Notes: generated by a model from the sequence alone, not told the origin. Shown: positions 1 to 9,189, counted from the stretch's first letter. The stretch: DNA of 64,000 nt from Clostridiales bacterium Firm_11 (GCA_001604105.1 LVAQ01000004.1:62001-126000); one strand, 5' to 3'. A program made the numbers and translations.

Positions 1-1
1 G

Positions 2-1951
2 CTGCAAACGGTCTTTGACATCTCAAGCGCGGATGCGGATAGCTTTGCCGCCGCGGAGCGCCTGCGCAACCAAAGCGTGGTGCGCGTGACCGGCCTGGTT
101 CGCCTGCGGGACGAAAGCACCTATAACCCGGGCTTGCCCACGGGGGAGATTGAGCTGGCCGCCACTGGTATGGAAGTGCTTTCTGTGGCTGAAGCGCTGC
201 CGTTTTCGCTGACGGATGATGAGCCTGTGCGCGAAGAGCTTCGGCTTACCTATCGCTATCTGGATTTGCGCCGCCCTATGATGTATGAAGCGCTGCGGTT
301 TCGCGCCAAGCTCCAGCGGGAGTCGGAACGCATTTTGGAGGAGCAGGGCTTCTTGCAGGTAGAAACGCCCATCCTCACCAAATCCACCCCCGAGGGCGCC
401 CGGGATTATCTGGTGCCCAGCCGCGTGCACCCGGGCACTTTCTACGCGCTGCCGCAGAGTCCGCAGATTTTCAAGCAGCTCTTGATGGTGGGCGGGATTG
501 ATCAATACTATCAAGTGGCGCGCTGCTTTCGGGATGAGGATTTGCGTGCGGATCGCCAGCCGGAGTTTACGCAGGTGGATATGGAGCGCAGCTTTGTGGA
601 TCAGGAGGATATGCTTGCGTTCCTCAAGGATCTGTTTACGCGGCTCTTTGAAAACGTCATGGGCAGAAAGCTGGCACTGCCGTTCAAACGCCTGACCTGG
701 CTGGAAGCGATGGAAAGCTACGGCAACGATAAGCCGGATTTACGTTTTGACCTGCCCATCGTAGACGTGAGCGAAGTGGCGGGGGAGAGCAGCTTCGGCG
801 TATTTGCCGATGCGCTCAAGCACGGCGGCGTTGTGCGTGCCATCCGTGTGCCCGGGGGCGGCAGGGTGTTCACCCGAACGACCATCGAACAGCTTACGCT
901 GCATGCGCAAAAACTGGGCGCTAAAGGCATGGCATGGGTGCTGTACAAAGAGGATGGCGAGGTAAACTCCATCTTGCCCAAATACTTCTCGCCGGATGGC
1001 TGGCAGATGCTGATGGCCAAAACAAACATGGCGCATGGCGATTTCCTCCTCTTCTGCGCGGATGAGCTGGAGCTTACGCGTAAAGTGCTGGGCGGATTGC
1101 GTGTACGCTGCGCCGAATTGATGGGGCTGATCGACCCGACCCAGTTCCAATTTGCGCTGGTCACGGATTTCCCCATGTTTGAGTATAAAAAGGATGATGG
1201 GCGCTATGCCGCCATGCACCACCCCTTTACCATGCCCTATGAAGAGGATATCGACCTGATGCTGGAGGATGCCACCAAACCGCTGGTGCGCTCACAGGCG
1301 TATGATGTGGTGTTAAACGGGGTCGAACTTGGCAGCGGCAGTGTGCGTATCCATAAGCCGGATGTGCAGAGCAAAGTGTTTACGGCGCTTGGTTTCAGCA
1401 AGGAAGAGGCAAAGGAGCGCTTTGGGTTCATGCTGGGCGCTTTCCGCTTTGGTACGCCGCCGCACGCGGGCTTTGCGTTTGGGCTGGACAGGCTGTGCAT
1501 GCTTTTGTTGGGCGCTAACAGCCTGCGAGATGTGATCGCCTTTCCGAAGAATAAGGACGCGAGCTGTCCCATGACGGACGCGCCGGATTTTGTGGATCAA
1601 AAGCAACTGGAAGAACTGAAGCTGGGCGTTAACACCGCTGAGGACAGGAAACGTGAGCATGAGCAGAAGCTGACGCGGGAAACCGTGCGCAATACGGCGC
1701 TGCTGAGCATGCTCAGCCTTTCTGCCAGCGATGAAGCCGCCTTGGATAAAGATTTTCTGGGCATCGTAGATTTTGCGGGCGAACTGGCCGCGCTGGACAG
1801 GCAAGCGCCGCGGGCGCCGCGCCTTCTGAACCAGCGCAGCGTGAATGTGCGCGACGATGAAGCGCAGGAAAGTTTTCCGCTGGAGCAAGTGCTGCGCAAC
1901 GCAAGGACAGTCAGCGGCCCTTATATTACCGTACCCAAGACGTTTGAATGA
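2..1951 (+). CDS. aspS-gatC: Aspartyl-tRNA synthetase fused to GatC (5' partial)
   Basis: The open frame runs in from the left edge, so the first part of the anticodon-binding OB domain is missing; 649 residues are visible. Class II synthetase signatures are clear: motif 2 around CFRDEDLRADRQPEFTQVD and motif 3 GLDRLCMLLLGANSLRDVIAFPK, with the GAD-type insertion between them. Bacterial AspRS normally ends soon after the motif 3 region. Here about 93 further codons (from about 1670) read as a complete GatC: a helical ETVRNTALLSMLSLS start, then NVRDDEAQ, and the typical ending GPYITVPKTFE. There is no separate gatC start. gatA begins 40 bases downstream. GatC clamps GatA to GatB in the amidotransferase that makes Asn-tRNA from Asp-tRNA, so the fusion ties mischarging to amidation. 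The synthetase call is certain; the GatC call rests on recognised motifs and gene order. Confidence 0.96.
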   Translation: MQTVFDISSADADSFAAAERLRNQSVVRVTGLVRLRDESTYNPGLPTGEIELAATGMEVLSVAEALPFSLTDDEPVREELRLTYRYLDLRRPMMYEALRFRAKLQRESERILEEQGFLQVETPILTKSTPEGARDYLVPSRVHPGTFYALPQSPQIFKQLLMVGGIDQYYQVARCFRDEDLRADRQPEFTQVDMERSFVDQEDMLAFLKDLFTRLFENVMGRKLALPFKRLTWLEAMESYGNDKPDLRFDLPIVDVSEVAGESSFGVFADALKHGGVVRAIRVPGGGRVFTRTTIEQLTLHAQKLGAKGMAWVLYKEDGEVNSILPKYFSPDGWQMLMAKTNMAHGDFLLFCADELELTRKVLGGLRVRCAELMGLIDPTQFQFALVTDFPMFEYKKDDGRYAAMHHPFTMPYEEDIDLMLEDATKPLVRSQAYDVVLNGVELGSGSVRIHKPDVQSKVFTALGFSKEEAKERFGFMLGAFRFGTPPHAGFAFGLDRLCMLLLGANSLRDVIAFPKNKDASCPMTDAPDFVDQKQLEELKLGVNTAEDRKREHEQKLTRETVRNTALLSMLSLSASDEAALDKDFLGIVDFAGELAALDRQAPRAPRLLNQRSVNVRDDEAQESFPLEQVLRNARTVSGPYITVPKTFE

Positions 1952-1991
1952 CAGGGCGGAGGCATACGCCCCGCGCCGGAAAGGAACCGCC

Positions 1992-3503
1992 ATGCGCTCT
2001 TATGCGGAAATTTGCCGTTTAACTGTGCGCCAGCTCATGGATGCGCTATCCAGCGGCTCGCTAACCTCTGTAGAGATCACCGAAGGCTATCTGGCCAGCA
2101 TCGCCGCGCAAAATGGAACCATCAATGCTTTTTTAGAGGTATATGAAGCGGATGCCCGAAACGAGGCTGCCGCGAGTGATGCGCGACGCGCGGAGGGCAA
2201 CCCCCTCTCGCCGCTGGATGGCATCCCCATCGCTCTCAAGGATAACATGCTGGTGGCGGGGCACACCTGCGCCTGCGCCAGCCGGATGCTTCAGGATTTT
2301 GTGTCTCCCTACGACGCGACGGTAACCCAGCGCTTGCGTGCGGCGGGCATGGTGATTCTGGGCAGGCTCAACATGGATGAGTTCGCCATGGGATCCAGCA
2401 ACGAAAACAGCGCTTTTGGCGTTTGCCGTAACCCTTGGGCGACAGATCGCGTGCCCGGGGGCTCATCCGGCGGCGCGGCGGCGGCGGTGGCGGCGGGCAT
2501 GGTACCGGCAGCGTTGGGCAGTGATACGGGCGGGAGCATCCGCCAGCCAGCTTCGTTTTGCGGGGTCACGGGCGTCAAGCCTGCCTATGGCAATGTGAGC
2601 CGCTATGGGCTGGTTGCGTTTGCCAGCTCGCTGGATCAAATCGGGCCGCTTTGCAAAACGGCGGAAGACGCAGCGCTGATAATGGGCGTGATCGCCGGGC
2701 ATGACCGACGAGACGCGACCAGCGACGCGGCGCTGCCTACGCGCTTTGGATTGGATGCCCGCGACGATCTTACAGGGCTTACCATCGGGCTGCCCAAAGA
2801 GTGTTTTGGCGAAGGGCTTTCCATGCCGGTTTACCATGCGGTGATGGCGGCCGCCGAAGCCTTGCGCGCGATGGGGGCAAAAGTAGTCGATGTGAGCATT
2901 CCCTCTCTGCCCTACGCGCTTTCCGCTTACTATGTGCTTTCCAGCGCGGAAGCCTCCAGCAACCTTGCCCGTTTTGATGGGGTGCGCTACGGCTACCGCG
3001 TCAAAGAGTATGCCGATTTGGACGAGTTGTACCGAAGGAGCCGCGAAGAGGGTTTCGGCCTGGAAGTCAAGCGCCGCATCATGCTGGGCACGTTTGCGCT
3101 GAGCAGCGGCTATCAGGATCAGTATTACCAGAAAGCACAACAGGCGCGTGAACTGCTGCGCCATGAGTTTGGGCTGGCGCTGGCTGGCTGCGATGCGCTG
3201 CTGACCCCTGTTGCGCCCACCTGCGCCTATCGACTGGGCGAAAAAACGGCGGACCCGATGCAAATGTATATGGGGGACCTCTATACGGTTCCCGCGAACC
3301 TGACGGGGCTGCCCTGTGTGAGCGTACCCTGCGGGCTGGCGGAGGAGGATGGCGCGTCGCTCCCCGTCGGCATGAGTTTGACGGGCGCGCGGGAAAGCCT
3401 GCAAACCCTTTTGTCCATTGCGTCCGCATACGAACAGAGGCAGAAGCCCAATGCGGGCATCCATCCCTATGACAGGCTTTTGAAGGGAGTGACGAAGGCA
3501 TGA
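1992..3503 (+). CDS. gatA: Asp-tRNA(Asn)/Glu-tRNA(Gln) amidotransferase subunit A
   Basis: GatA hydrolyses glutamine and passes ammonia to GatB, which amidates the mischarged tRNA. The 503-residue protein has the amidase-signature fold with the Lys-cisSer-Ser triad visible as Lys83 (PIALKDN), Ser158 (PGGSSGG) and Ser182 (GSDTGGSIRQP). The start at 1992 is preceded by GGAAAGGA and gives the usual N-terminus; an in-frame start further upstream would lie inside the aspS-gatC gene and is rejected. The last codons overlap the gatB start in an ATGA arrangement. With the upstream AspRS-GatC fusion and the downstream gatB it completes a GatCAB operon. Confidence 0.97.
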   Translation: MRSYAEICRLTVRQLMDALSSGSLTSVEITEGYLASIAAQNGTINAFLEVYEADARNEAAASDARRAEGNPLSPLDGIPIALKDNMLVAGHTCACASRMLQDFVSPYDATVTQRLRAAGMVILGRLNMDEFAMGSSNENSAFGVCRNPWATDRVPGGSSGGAAAAVAAGMVPAALGSDTGGSIRQPASFCGVTGVKPAYGNVSRYGLVAFASSLDQIGPLCKTAEDAALIMGVIAGHDRRDATSDAALPTRFGLDARDDLTGLTIGLPKECFGEGLSMPVYHAVMAAAEALRAMGAKVVDVSIPSLPYALSAYYVLSSAEASSNLARFDGVRYGYRVKEYADLDELYRRSREEGFGLEVKRRIMLGTFALSSGYQDQYYQKAQQARELLRHEFGLALAGCDALLTPVAPTCAYRLGEKTADPMQMYMGDLYTVPANLTGLPCVSVPCGLAEEDGASLPVGMSLTGARESLQTLLSIASAYEQRQKPNAGIHPYDRLLKGVTKA

Positions 3504-4960
3504 GCTGGGAAATGGTAATCGGGCTGGAAACGCATGTGGAACTTTCCACCCAGAGCAAAATTTTCTGCGGGTGCAGGACGGATTTCGGCGCGGAGCCCAA
3601 TACGCATGTGTGTCCGGTGTGTATGGCATTGCCCGGCGCACTGCCTGTGTTTAATGAAAAAGTGCTCACATACGCGGCCATGGCGGGCTATGCCTTAAAC
3701 TGCCACGTGCATCACGTGAGCCGCTTTGACCGCAAGAACTACTTCTATCCTGATTTGCCCAAGGCATACCAGATCAGCCAGTTTTACCGTCCCATCTGCG
3801 AGCATGGGCATTTGACGGTGCAAACAGCCGCGGGGGAACGAAAAATCGGCATCACGCGCATCCACATCGAGGAAGATGCGGGCAAGCTGGTACATGATGA
3901 GAAACAGGGCACCATGCTGGATATGAACCGCTGCGGCGTGCCGCTGATCGAAATCGTCAGCGAGCCGGACATCCGCTCGGCAGAAGAGGCGGTGCTCTAC
4001 CTGCGCAAGGTGCGCGCCATCCTGACCTACATTGGCGTGAGCGATTGCCGTATGAATGAGGGTAGCCTGCGCTGCGACGTGAACCTGAGCATCCACAAGG
4101 CGGGCGAGCCGTTTGGCACGCGTACGGAAATGAAGAACCTCAACTCCTTCCAGAGCGTGGAGCGAGCCATTCAGGCCGAGTTTGAGCGGCAGGTGGCGGC
4201 GGTGGAGGCAGGGGAAGAAATCGTGCAGGAAACCCGCCGCTATGACCAGAAAACGGGAAAGACTTCTTCGATGCGGCGTAAGGAAAACAGCGCGGATTAC
4301 CGCTATTTTCCTGACCCCGATCTGCCGGAAGTGCGCCTGACGGATGACGAGATGGCGCGCATCCGCGCTGCCATTCCCGCACTGCCCGATGAGCGGAGGG
4401 ATTCCTACATGAATACGTATGGCCTGAGTGCCTATGCGGCGGAGCAGCTTACCGCCGAACGCTGGCTGGCGGAATACTTTGAGGAAGCAGCCAGTGTAGC
4501 AAAAACCCCCATTGCAGTTGCTAACCTTATGCAAGGCGAGGTTTTCGCCCTCATGAGCGCGCGCGCCACCGAGGCGGAAAAGCAAGGGCGCACCGCGCCG
4601 GAAGGCAGGGAATCGCTGCCCATCGCGCCCAAAAATCTTGCACAACTGGCGGATATGATGGCCGATGGCCGTGTGAACAGTTCCATGGGAAAGAAGATTG
4701 TAGCGGCGCTGTTTGTGGAAGATCAGCAACCCGAGGCGTACGCGGCTGCGCATGAGCTGTTCACCGTGGGTGATGATACCGCGCTGCTTGCGGCGGTAAG
4801 CCAGGCCATGGAAAGCAATCCGGATATGGTCGAAAGCTACCGCAAGGGGAAAACCAATGTCGAAAAGGCATTGATGGGAAAAGCCATGGCCATTACACGC
4901 GGAAAAGCGGATGCGCAGAGGCTGGCGGATTTGCTGCGTCAGGCGCTTACGGAGGAATAG
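3500..4960 (+). CDS. gatB: Asp-tRNA(Asn)/Glu-tRNA(Gln) amidotransferase subunit B
   Basis: GatB is the tRNA-binding kinase and amidating subunit of GatCAB: it phosphorylates the side-chain carboxylate of the mischarged aminoacyl-tRNA and accepts ammonia from GatA. The 486-residue product has the normal family length. It opens with the diagnostic WEMVIGLETHVELST and carries the Cys pairs CGC and CPVC that hold zinc, then the FDRKNYFYPDLPKAYQISQ signature. The C-terminal helical and YqeY-like tail domain is present and ends in a normal way. ATG overlaps the gatA stop by four bases, which implies translational coupling. Confidence 0.97.
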   Translation: MSWEMVIGLETHVELSTQSKIFCGCRTDFGAEPNTHVCPVCMALPGALPVFNEKVLTYAAMAGYALNCHVHHVSRFDRKNYFYPDLPKAYQISQFYRPICEHGHLTVQTAAGERKIGITRIHIEEDAGKLVHDEKQGTMLDMNRCGVPLIEIVSEPDIRSAEEAVLYLRKVRAILTYIGVSDCRMNEGSLRCDVNLSIHKAGEPFGTRTEMKNLNSFQSVERAIQAEFERQVAAVEAGEEIVQETRRYDQKTGKTSSMRRKENSADYRYFPDPDLPEVRLTDDEMARIRAAIPALPDERRDSYMNTYGLSAYAAEQLTAERWLAEYFEEAASVAKTPIAVANLMQGEVFALMSARATEAEKQGRTAPEGRESLPIAPKNLAQLADMMADGRVNSSMGKKIVAALFVEDQQPEAYAAAHELFTVGDDTALLAAVSQAMESNPDMVESYRKGKTNVEKALMGKAMAITRGKADAQRLADLLRQALTEE

Positions 4961-5277
4961 GCATTCGTTTGCCGACAGAGGGGAAATGCAACCTATGGAA
5001 GCGAATCCTGCATTTTTGTCATCATGCAGTAGGCAGATCACAGTTCCCAGAACGGTAACCAGCGCGGGGCTTTGCCTCGCAAAACCTGATCATTGCTGGC
5101 ATACCAGTAGACTGCGTGGGTGACGCTTCGCCGTGGTGCAGCAGAAATACAATCCGTATGCTGCATGGTGGTTTGACATACGCCTGCAACCATGGTATGC
5201 TGTGCAAGTATACACTGGGAAGGGATACCCTGCCCCGGCATACAGGTTTCACATCAAAGAGAATCGAGGTTTTCGGA
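4961..5277 (+). other. Intergenic leader between gatB and asd
   Basis: 317 bases without a credible gene. A weak inverted repeat near 4984-5018 (AAATGCA and TGCATTT followed by a short T run) may end the gat transcript. A strong promoter for asd lies at 5173-5201. I see no lysine riboswitch or T-box signature in the 80-base leader that follows the promoter. Confidence 0.45.
5173..5201 (+). promoter_or_regulatory. Predicted sigma-A promoter for asd
   Basis: TTGACA (5173-5178), 17-base spacer, TATGCT (5196-5201). It lies about 77 bases before the asd start codon and separates the lysine genes from the gat operon. Confidence 0.7.
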
Positions 5278-6363
5278 ATGCAGCAATACCGCGTGGGCAT
5301 TATCGGGGCTACGGGCATGGTGGGTCAACGTTTTGCGCTTCTGCTTCAGGATCATCCGTGGTTCAAGGTTACCGCCCTTGCCGCAAGCAGCCGCAGCGCC
5401 GGACGAACATACCGTGAGGCTGTCGATAAACGCTGGGCATTTCCGGAAACACCCATCCCGGCATACATTGCGGATATGACGGTGCAAAATGCGGATGATG
5501 TGCAAGGCATCGCTGCGCAGGTGGATTTTGTTTTTTGCGCCGTAGACATGAAAAAGGATGAGATCCTCGCGCTGGAGGAGCGTTATGCCAAGGCGGAGGT
5601 GCCTGTGGTGAGCAACAACAGCGCCAACCGTTGGACGGAGGATGTACCCATGATGATCCCCGAGATTAACGGGGATCATGCGCGGATCATCGCCGCGCAA
5701 CGGGAACGTCTGGGCACACAGCATGGCTTTATCGCTGTCAAGCCCAATTGCAGCATCCAGAGCTATGTACCCGCGCTGTGGCCGCTGCTGGATTTCATGC
5801 CGGAGAAGCTGATCGTATGTACCTACCAGGCTATCAGCGGCGCAGGCAAAACCTTTGCCACCTGGCCGGAAATGGTTGATAACGTGATTCCCTATATCGG
5901 CGGGGAAGATGAGAAAAGCGAACGCGAACCGCTGAAGATTTTCGGCAGCGTCGAAGGTGCGAAAATCGTGGCAGCCGCCGCGCCGCACATCAGCGCGCAA
6001 TGCCTGCGGGTGGCCTGCACGGATGGGCATATGGCTGCCGTGAGTGTCAAGTTCGCCAAAAAGCCTACACAAGAGCAGATTCTGGAACGCTGGCACAACG
6101 CCGTGCCCGCCACCGCCGGAATGGGATTGCCCAGCAGCCCTGCGACGTTCCTGAAGTACTTTGAAGACCCTTCCCGCCCGCAGACAAGGCTGGATCGTGA
6201 TTTTGAAAACGGCATGGGCATCACCATCGGCCGCTTGCGGGAAGATCAGGTGTTTGACTATAAGTTCGTTTGTCTGAGCCATAATACCATCCGCGGCGCG
6301 GCCGGCGGCGGTGTGCTCAGCGCGGAATACCTCTGCAAAAAGGGTTATATCAAGGCGAAATGA
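5278..6363 (+). CDS. asd: Aspartate-semialdehyde dehydrogenase
   Basis: Asd reduces aspartyl phosphate to aspartate semialdehyde with NADPH, feeding lysine/diaminopimelate, threonine and methionine synthesis. The 361-residue protein begins with the nucleotide-binding GIIGATGMVGQRF and has the catalytic cysteine at Cys158 in KPNCSIQ, followed by the TYQAISGAG loop. The PNCS form and the length put it in the archaeal/fungal-like branch rather than the shorter enteric branch. The start at 5278 is chosen because GAGG sits 8 bases upstream; a longer frame extends into the promoter and is rejected. dapA and dapB follow on the same strand. Confidence 0.95.
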   Translation: MQQYRVGIIGATGMVGQRFALLLQDHPWFKVTALAASSRSAGRTYREAVDKRWAFPETPIPAYIADMTVQNADDVQGIAAQVDFVFCAVDMKKDEILALEERYAKAEVPVVSNNSANRWTEDVPMMIPEINGDHARIIAAQRERLGTQHGFIAVKPNCSIQSYVPALWPLLDFMPEKLIVCTYQAISGAGKTFATWPEMVDNVIPYIGGEDEKSEREPLKIFGSVEGAKIVAAAAPHISAQCLRVACTDGHMAAVSVKFAKKPTQEQILERWHNAVPATAGMGLPSSPATFLKYFEDPSRPQTRLDRDFENGMGITIGRLREDQVFDYKFVCLSHNTIRGAAGGGVLSAEYLCKKGYIKAK

Positions 6364-6543
6364 TCCCTGCCTGCGCATCAGCGCCGGGGCTGCTTAGCGT
6401 CGGCTCGCGTAAGGCAGGGAGGATAAGCGGCGCAGGGCATCATGGCCTTGCGCGTCACCGAAGTACGCAAGCGGTTATGCTACCATGCGGCGTGCTTATC
6501 AAGAGTTCCCATCATTGCATATGCTTGTCAGGAGGGGTCTACT

Positions 6544-7428
6544 ATGCCTTCTTTGTTTCAAGGTAGCGCAGTGGCGCTGGTGACACCGTTTATCAATGGC
6601 AAGGTGGATACGGACGCCATTGCGCGTTTGGTGGAATTACAGATCGAGGGCGGCAGCAAAGCCATCATCGCGTGCGGCACAACAGGCGAACCCACCACCA
6701 TGAACGCCGAGGAAAGGGAATTGACGGTACGTACCATTGTGCGCGCCGTAAACGGCCGCGTGCCGGTGGTCGCGGGAACGGGCAGCAACTGCACGCAGAA
6801 CGTGATTGATACCGCCAACCGCTATGCGGATATTGGCTGTGCCGCGCAGCTGGTGGTGACGCCTTACTATAACAAAACCACGCAGGAAGGCCTCTACCGC
6901 CACTACATGGCCATTGCCGATAACACCACGCTGCCCATCGTGATCTATAACGTACCCACGCGCACCGCGCTGGATATTTCCCCTGAGGTGCTGGACAGGC
7001 TTGCCAGCTGCGAGAAGTTTATCGCGCTCAAGGAAAGCAGCTATAACATCCCCTATGTGATGGACAAGATTCGTCATGTTGGGGGCAGGCTTGCCATCTA
7101 CAGCGGTAATGACGATACGGTGATTCCCTTGATGGCGCTTGGCGCGGAGGGTGTGATTTCCGTCGTGGCCAATGTGCTGCCGCAGATGGTTGCGCAGATG
7201 GCAACAAGCTACCTTGCGGGCGATCACGCCACGGCGCTGGATTTGCAACTGAGGCTGATGCCCGTCATCTGCGCGATGTTTGCGGAAGTAAGCCCCATCC
7301 CCTGCAAGGCGGCCATGGAGATGCTAGGCCTGTGCAGCGGAGAAGTTCGCCTGCCGCTGGTGCCCATCGGGGATTGCAACCGTGCAAAGCTCAAGGATGC
7401 GCTCATCAGCGTTGGGTTGAACCTGTAA
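6544..7428 (+). CDS. dapA: 4-hydroxy-tetrahydrodipicolinate synthase
   Basis: DapA condenses pyruvate with aspartate semialdehyde, the first committed step to diaminopimelate and lysine. The 294-residue TIM-barrel protein has the family length. The GTTGEP motif binds the keto-acid, Tyr135 lies in VIYNVPTRT and the Schiff-base Lys163 in IALKESS. AGGAGG at 6530-6535 fixes the start at 6544. It lies 180 bases after asd, which supplies its substrate, and before dapB, which reduces its product. Confidence 0.97.
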   Translation: MPSLFQGSAVALVTPFINGKVDTDAIARLVELQIEGGSKAIIACGTTGEPTTMNAEERELTVRTIVRAVNGRVPVVAGTGSNCTQNVIDTANRYADIGCAAQLVVTPYYNKTTQEGLYRHYMAIADNTTLPIVIYNVPTRTALDISPEVLDRLASCEKFIALKESSYNIPYVMDKIRHVGGRLAIYSGNDDTVIPLMALGAEGVISVVANVLPQMVAQMATSYLAGDHATALDLQLRLMPVICAMFAEVSPIPCKAAMEMLGLCSGEVRLPLVPIGDCNRAKLKDALISVGLNL

Positions 7429-7850
7429 AGGATGAACGAACGCCAACGCTTTTGCTTTTCGGCGGTTTACAAAACCAACGCCGCGGTGCGCTGCTGGCAG
7501 CGTATATGCGTGACAAACGACACAACATCACCCTTGTAAATCGATAGCGTAAGGCGCCGTGCGTCAAGCGGCGAAGCTTTTCGTCAACGTTTTAACGGAT
7601 TGTGCCGGGCGTTTGCCCGGCACAGCTTGTCAAAAATGCGCGGTCGGGTTCTACCATCGCTCACCATAAACCCTGCGGGCTGCTCGCTCGCTTCGGCTAT
7701 GGGTTGTGACGCAGGGCTTTGGGGTTCTGCGCCAAACCCCGACATGGAACTTATCTCTGCACCCTGACCAGGGCTACTAGCCCTGAACCCTACTTTTATG
7801 ACAGCCTGTGCCGGGCGCATAGCTGGCATTTCCTGAAGGAGGCATAACAC
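7429..7850. other. dapA-dapB spacer with several hairpins
   Basis: 422 bases without a convincing gene. It holds a perfect 10-bp hairpin, TGTGCCGGGC-GTTT-GCCCGGCACA at 7601-7624, whose left arm is partly repeated at 7806-7816. It also holds a larger dyad built from CCTGCG near 7672 and CGCAGG near 7712, a GGGGTT/AACCCC stem near 7720-7740, and AGGGCT-ACT-AGCCCT near 7770. None is followed by a U tract, so they do not look like simple terminators. The composition resembles dispersed intergenic repeats rather than a leader, but no second full copy is in this window. Confidence 0.45.
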
Positions 7851-8615
7851 GTGCGGATCATCATCGGCGGAGCCTTAGGGCGTATGGGCAGGGAAGTGGC
7901 GCGTGCGGCGCTGGAAGCGGGCATGGACGTTGCCTGTGGTGTGGACATCGCTTATCAGGGTCAACCCATGGATTTTCCTATGGTTGCGGCGTATGCCGAT
8001 TGCAAGGCGGCTGCGGATGTGCTGGTGGATTTTTCCCGTGCAGACGGGTTACCCGCATTGCTGGAGTACATTACCACGACTGGGCTGCCTTCGGTGCTTT
8101 GCACCACTGGCTATACCGATGCCGAGGTAGCCGCCATTCATGCTGCGGCGGCGCGCGTTGCCATCCTGCGCAGCGCTAATATGAGCCTGGGCATCAACGT
8201 GCTCCAGCGATTGGTGGCCATGGCTGCGCGAGCGCTGGGTACGGGGTATGATGTGGAGATTGTGGAGAAACATCACCGTATGAAGCTGGATAGCCCCAGC
8301 GGAACCGCCGGCATGTTATATGAGGCACTGCAAAGCGCGCGGGAATATGACAGCCCTATGGTTTATGGCCGAAAAGGCCGCGCGGAGAAACGCGCCATAG
8401 GCGAGGTTGGTATCCATGCGGTGCGTGGCGGTACGGTGACTGGCGAGCATGAAGTTGGCTTTTACGGCAATGCGGAGGAAATCATTCTTACGCACAGGGC
8501 GGAAAGCCGCGCGCTGTTTGCCGAAGGCGCGGTGCGCGCCGCGGCGTTTTTGGCAGGAAAACCCGCCGGGCTTTACACGATGCAGGATGTGGTAACCCAA
8601 GTGTTGGGCAAATAA
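7851..8615 (+). CDS. dapB: 4-hydroxy-tetrahydrodipicolinate reductase
   Basis: DapB reduces the DapA product with NAD(P)H in diaminopimelate synthesis. The 254-residue protein has the glycine-rich IIIGGALGRMGREV nucleotide-binding start, and the catalytic EKHHRMKLDSPSGTA segment with His141/His142 and Lys145, followed by the substrate-binding GIHAVRGGTVTGEH. The start codon is GTG at 7851, preceded at 8 bases by AAGGAGG (7836-7842). Together with asd and dapA it makes a lysine-pathway group, although the 422-base spacer suggests separate control. Confidence 0.96.
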   Translation: MRIIIGGALGRMGREVARAALEAGMDVACGVDIAYQGQPMDFPMVAAYADCKAAADVLVDFSRADGLPALLEYITTTGLPSVLCTTGYTDAEVAAIHAAAARVAILRSANMSLGINVLQRLVAMAARALGTGYDVEIVEKHHRMKLDSPSGTAGMLYEALQSAREYDSPMVYGRKGRAEKRAIGEVGIHAVRGGTVTGEHEVGFYGNAEEIILTHRAESRALFAEGAVRAAAFLAGKPAGLYTMQDVVTQVLGK

Positions 8616-8811
8616 GCAAGGAAAACGCTGAAAAGAGGCTGCACATAGAAGGTTCCCGCCGATGCGATTGGCGCTGTCAGGGTACGATGCACAGCGTTTG
8701 TACGGCGCTAGGTCATGTTTTGCAGAAACGGATGTTACCTTCGTCACGGGAATGCCTAATTGGGTTTGTATGACGGCAGCGCATCATGCGTTTACCGCTG
8801 GTTGCCCAGAC

Positions 8812-8846
8812 AAAAATAAAGCTCCACAGCCGTCCTGGCCGTGGAG
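8812..8846 (-). terminator. Rho-independent terminator of the XRE gene
   Basis: Read on the minus strand, CTCCAC-GGCC-AGGAC-GGCT-GTGGAG forms a stem-loop (8822-8846), directly followed by CTTTATTTTTG. It lies about 20 bases after the stop of the XRE-family gene. The 250-base region between dapB and that gene holds nothing else I can support. Confidence 0.75.
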
Positions 8847-8865
8847 GGGGATACCCTGTCAGTGC

Positions 8866-9189
8866 CTATTCGTCCTTTTCCCATTCGGAGAGATTATCCT
8901 GAATGGTGGAGAGGATTTCTTTGAGCGCAGAGCGTTGCTGCGTGCTAAGCCCACGAGGCATGGGGCCAATCACGCTGTTATTGATGCTGCCGGAGAGCAA
9001 AAAATCCAGGCTGACATCCAGCACGTTCGCCATCGATACAAGTGTTTCCAGGCTTGCCTTGCGCGTTCCTCGCTCCACATGCCCTACAAAAGAAGTCGAT
9101 ACGTTCACGCGCTCAGCAAGCGCTTCCTGTGTCCAGCCGCGCTGCGTACGTTGTTTGCGAATCCTGCGGCCAAGATCAACATAATCCAT
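8866..9189 (-). CDS. XRE-family helix-turn-helix transcriptional regulator
   Basis: A 107-residue DNA-binding protein. The Cro/CI-type HTH covers about residues 5-60: LGRRIRKQRTQRGWTQEALAERVNVSTSFVGHVERGTRKASLETLVSMANVLDV in pieces is the standard five-helix pattern. The remaining C-terminal 40 residues are a short acidic tail of unknown role. The start at 9189 has GGAG 8 bases upstream; a longer frame using GTG is less likely. It is transcribed away from the zinc-ribbon gene, across a 354-base AT-rich spacer with repeated TTGT/ACAA dyads, so it probably represses itself, its neighbour, or both. Target and inducer are unknown. Confidence 0.85.
   Translation of the reverse strand: MDYVDLGRRIRKQRTQRGWTQEALAERVNVSTSFVGHVERGTRKASLETLVSMANVLDVSLDFLLSGSINNSVIGPMPRGLSTQQRSALKEILSTIQDNLSEWEKDE

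Noticed and set aside
2463..3641. Long minus-strand frame opposite gatA
   Set aside because: Same reason: gatA is certain, and the antisense product has no recognisable motif.
3695..5041. Long minus-strand frame opposite gatB
   Set aside because: It is a mirror of gatB coding bias in GC-rich DNA; the product is His/Arg-rich and shows no domain.
4961..5277. Lysine riboswitch or T-box upstream of asd
   Set aside because: The leader after the predicted promoter is only about 80 bases and shows no matching conserved elements.
7584..7850. 88-codon minus-strand frame between dapA and dapB
   Set aside because: It lies over nested inverted repeats, has no ribosome site and a composition like intergenic repeats.
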